Shown here piece by piece: positions 62,573 to 64,000 of a stretch of 64,000 bases of DNA. Origin of the DNA: JAKZRT01 sp965247915 (GTDB lineage: Bacteria > Pseudomonadota > Alphaproteobacteria > Rhodobacterales > Rhodobacteraceae); the NCBI GenBank assembly GCA_965247915.1, contig OZ252048.1, positions 3,844,001 to 3,908,000 of the forward strand, written 5' to 3'. The position numbers were made by a program, and so were the translations under genes. Position 1 is the stretch's first letter, and each line of letters starts with the position of its first letter. The notes under the pieces are model-generated. The model was given only the letters and a program-made list of their open reading frames with translations, was not told where the DNA came from and did no database searches.

Positions 62573-62830
62573 TCAGTTGGCCAAAAGCGGGTCCAGCCGC
62601 CCGGCCCGTTCCAGCGCTGCAAGATCGTCAAAGCCGCCCAGGTGGCTGCGTCCGAAAAAGATCTGCGGCACCGAATGACGACCACCCGAACGTCCCATCA
62701 TCTCGGACCAGCGGGCCGGTTGGTGGCTCAGGTCTATCCCGGAAAAACTCACGCCCTTCTGGGTCAAGCGCCGATTGGCCGCATGGCAATAGCCGCAAAA
62801 GCGCGTCGTATAAATCTCTACGGTCTGCAT
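62573..62830 (-). CDS. grxC: Glutaredoxin 3
   Basis: 85 residues. Active site CGYC (TTRFCGYCHAANRRL; the usual form is CPYC), and glutathione contacts in HSVPQIFFGRSHLGGFDDL. It reduces disulfides with glutathione. Second gene in the comF-grxC-Nit-marR run. Confidence 0.92.
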   Translation of the reverse strand: MQTVEIYTTRFCGYCHAANRRLTQKGVSFSGIDLSHQPARWSEMMGRSGGRHSVPQIFFGRSHLGGFDDLAALERAGRLDPLLAN

Positions 62831-62871
62831 CGGTCCGGTGTTCTGTCTGGTGCCGGAACGATATAGGGCGC

Positions 62872-63590
62872 TTAGAAATCCTTGGCAACGCGCGCCAGCG
62901 TACCCGTGTCCACGCGCACAGCACCGGCCCGCGCCGCCGCCGCCGCCGCGGCCAGCGTCGCGCCTGAGGTCATCACATCATCGACGATCAGAACCCGGCG
63001 GCCCGACAGCCGCTGCCCGCGCCGGATGTGCGGGACGATTGCCCCGGCCAGGGTGGCGAAGCGGTCGACAAACCTCATCCCCTCCTGCGGCTTGGTCGCC
63101 CGCACCCGGATCAGCGCATCCGCGCAATAGCTGGCCCCGGTCAACTGCGCCACGGCGCGCGCCAGCAACGCGGCCTGATTGTACCTGCGCTTCAGCAGCC
63201 GGGACCAGTGCGCGGGCACCGGCACCACCATGTCGCCGGGACCGGTATCGACCCGGAGACGGTCGACCATCCACCGTGCCATCGGCGCGACCAGGTCGTG
63301 CCGATCACCGTGTTTCAGGGCCAGCACCAGCCGCCGTCCGGTCCGGTGATAAAGATACGCCGCCGCGCCGGTTTCCCAGGGCCGTGGGGTCAGAATGCAA
63401 TCGTCACACAATGCGGTGTCGTCGCCCGGCGCCTCGCCCAACAGCGGACCGCCGCAAGTCAGGCAGGGGCCGCGCCGTCGATAAAGGTGATGTCGCCCCA
63501 ACAGCCCGCGCACAGCCCGAATGCGCCTTCGACCAGCGCCTCGCAGGCCAGACATTGATTTGGGTAGATCATCCGCAGCGCGCTTTGCAT
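62872..63590 (-). pseudogene. comF: ComF-like phosphoribosyltransferase, frameshifted
   Basis: It starts at ATG 63590 (MQSALRMIYPNQCLACEALV, zinc cysteines) and reads to ITFIDGAAPA-stop. The rest continues in another frame from PCLTCGGPLLGE, through CDDC, VVPVPAHWSRLLKRRYNQA and the PRPP motif VLIVDDVMTSGAT, to 62872. The switch lies at about 63465-63480 in a GC-rich run, so one indel separates it from an intact gene; a sequencing error is possible. ComF proteins act in DNA uptake or related nucleotide metabolism. Confidence 0.82.
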
Positions 63591-63631
63591 TGCCTGTCCA
63601 GCCAGTTAGAAGCCCGATGATTGAGGAGCCG

Positions 63632-64000
63632 ATGTCAGACCCGCCCCCCGAACTTTTTGACCGCCCCGCCCTAGCCCGGCACCGCGCCCGCGCTGCCCGC
63701 GCGCCAGCGCTGTTTCTGCACGAGGCGGCGGCGGCTGAGATCAAGGAGAGGCTGAAAGAGGTTAACAGACGCTTTACGGACGCCACCGTGGTCGCGCCGT
63801 TCTCGCAGATCTGGGGCGAATTTGGCCAGGTGGCCGCCGATGCCGAGGTTCTGGACCTGGCGCTTGGGCGATATGACTTAATCATCCACGCGCTGGCGCT
63901 GCATTGGTCGGGCGATCCGGTTGGCCAGTTGATCCAGTGTCGCCGCGCGCTGCGCTCCGATGGCCTGTGCATTGCGGTGCTTTTTGGCGGCCAGACCCTG
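63632..64000 (+). CDS. SAM-dependent methyltransferase, N-terminal part (NDUFAF5/BioC-like)
   Basis: Open from ATG 63632 (AGGAG 7 nt upstream) to the window end, 123 residues. LFDRPALARHRARAA at the start and YDLIIHALALHWSGDPVGQL with AVLFGGQTL resemble the alphaproteobacterial methyltransferases related to NDUFAF5, as I recall commonly beside comF and grxC. The SAM glycine motif is not typical in the visible part (FGQVAADAEVLDLALG). Divergent from comF. Confidence 0.78.
   Translation, partial: MSDPPPELFDRPALARHRARAARAPALFLHEAAAAEIKERLKEVNRRFTDATVVAPFSQIWGEFGQVAADAEVLDLALGRYDLIIHALALHWSGDPVGQLIQCRRALRSDGLCIAVLFGGQTL

Overview
The window looks like chromosome of a Rhodobacterales (Roseobacter-group) alphaproteobacterium. 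GC is high, and the gene orders and protein types are those of that group: rnd-kdsD-lptC-lptA-lptB-hpf-ptsN, rimP-nusA-ylxR-infB, the SecA / parvulin / ArgJ / MutT neighbourhood, a NodH-like sulfotransferase with KDO genes, and the UbiG / Nit / GrxC / ComF block. No tRNA or rRNA gene was recognised. All calls were made by reading sequence and from memory of protein families; no search was run.

Layout. 1-9.5 kb holds a near-complete serine-cycle (C1 assimilation) locus: malyl-CoA lyase (partial) and a LuxR-type regulator on the minus strand, divergent from sgaA-mtkA-mtkB-hpr-ppc-glyA. 9.6-10.8 kb is IS110 copy 1. 10.9-14.5 kb holds an iron alcohol dehydrogenase, a LysR regulator, a DUF4345 protein and ribokinase. 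14.7-16.3 kb is a decayed GGDEF-EAL gene. 16.3-21.2 kb is RNase D, KDO isomerase, the Lpt transport genes, hibernation factor and PtsN. 21.2-31.4 kb is a minus-strand surface-polysaccharide block (sulfotransferase, glycosyltransferases, galU, kdsB, cysQ) beside an export permease broken by an IS630-family element. 31.4-39.0 kb holds AlkB, dnaKJ, a radC remnant, a PstS/OmpA fusion, an IS5-family (IS427-type) element and an exported protein. 39.3-50.5 kb is secA, parvulin, argJ, mutT and the infB-nusA-rimP operon. 50.7-51.9 kb is a small AT-rich toxin-antitoxin insertion at the 3' end of a CDGSH iron-sulfur gene. 52.6-58.2 kb is a peptide-type ABC transporter. 58.3-64 kb holds Pip, UbiG, IS110 copy 2, MarR, Nit amidase, GrxC, a frameshifted comF and a partial methyltransferase.

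How genes work together. In the serine cycle SHMT makes serine from glycine and methylene-H4F, SgaA makes hydroxypyruvate while aminating glyoxylate, Hpr makes glycerate, Ppc makes oxaloacetate, MtkAB makes malyl-CoA and Mcl splits it to acetyl-CoA and glyoxylate. KdsD and KdsB feed KDO to LPS or capsule, LptABC moves LPS, and CysQ removes the PAP that the sulfotransferase would release.

Most notable signal. The 5' non-coding end of both IS110 copies can be read by hand as a bispecific bridge RNA. Its target loop carries CAAATACT and GGGAG, and its donor loop carries ACTGTTG and CAGATAAG. These match, respectively, the flanks of both insertions and the two element ends, around a CT core. Removing the element restores the same kind of intergenic palindrome repeat at both sites, so the element appears to be guided to a genomic repeat family. 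Other points are the toxin-antitoxin mini-island with imperfect direct repeats, a double hairpin that would hide the RNase D ribosome-binding site, a terminator 12 nt in front of rimP, and a cluster of decaying genes (GGDEF-EAL, permease, radC, PIN toxin, comF) together with four IS copies.
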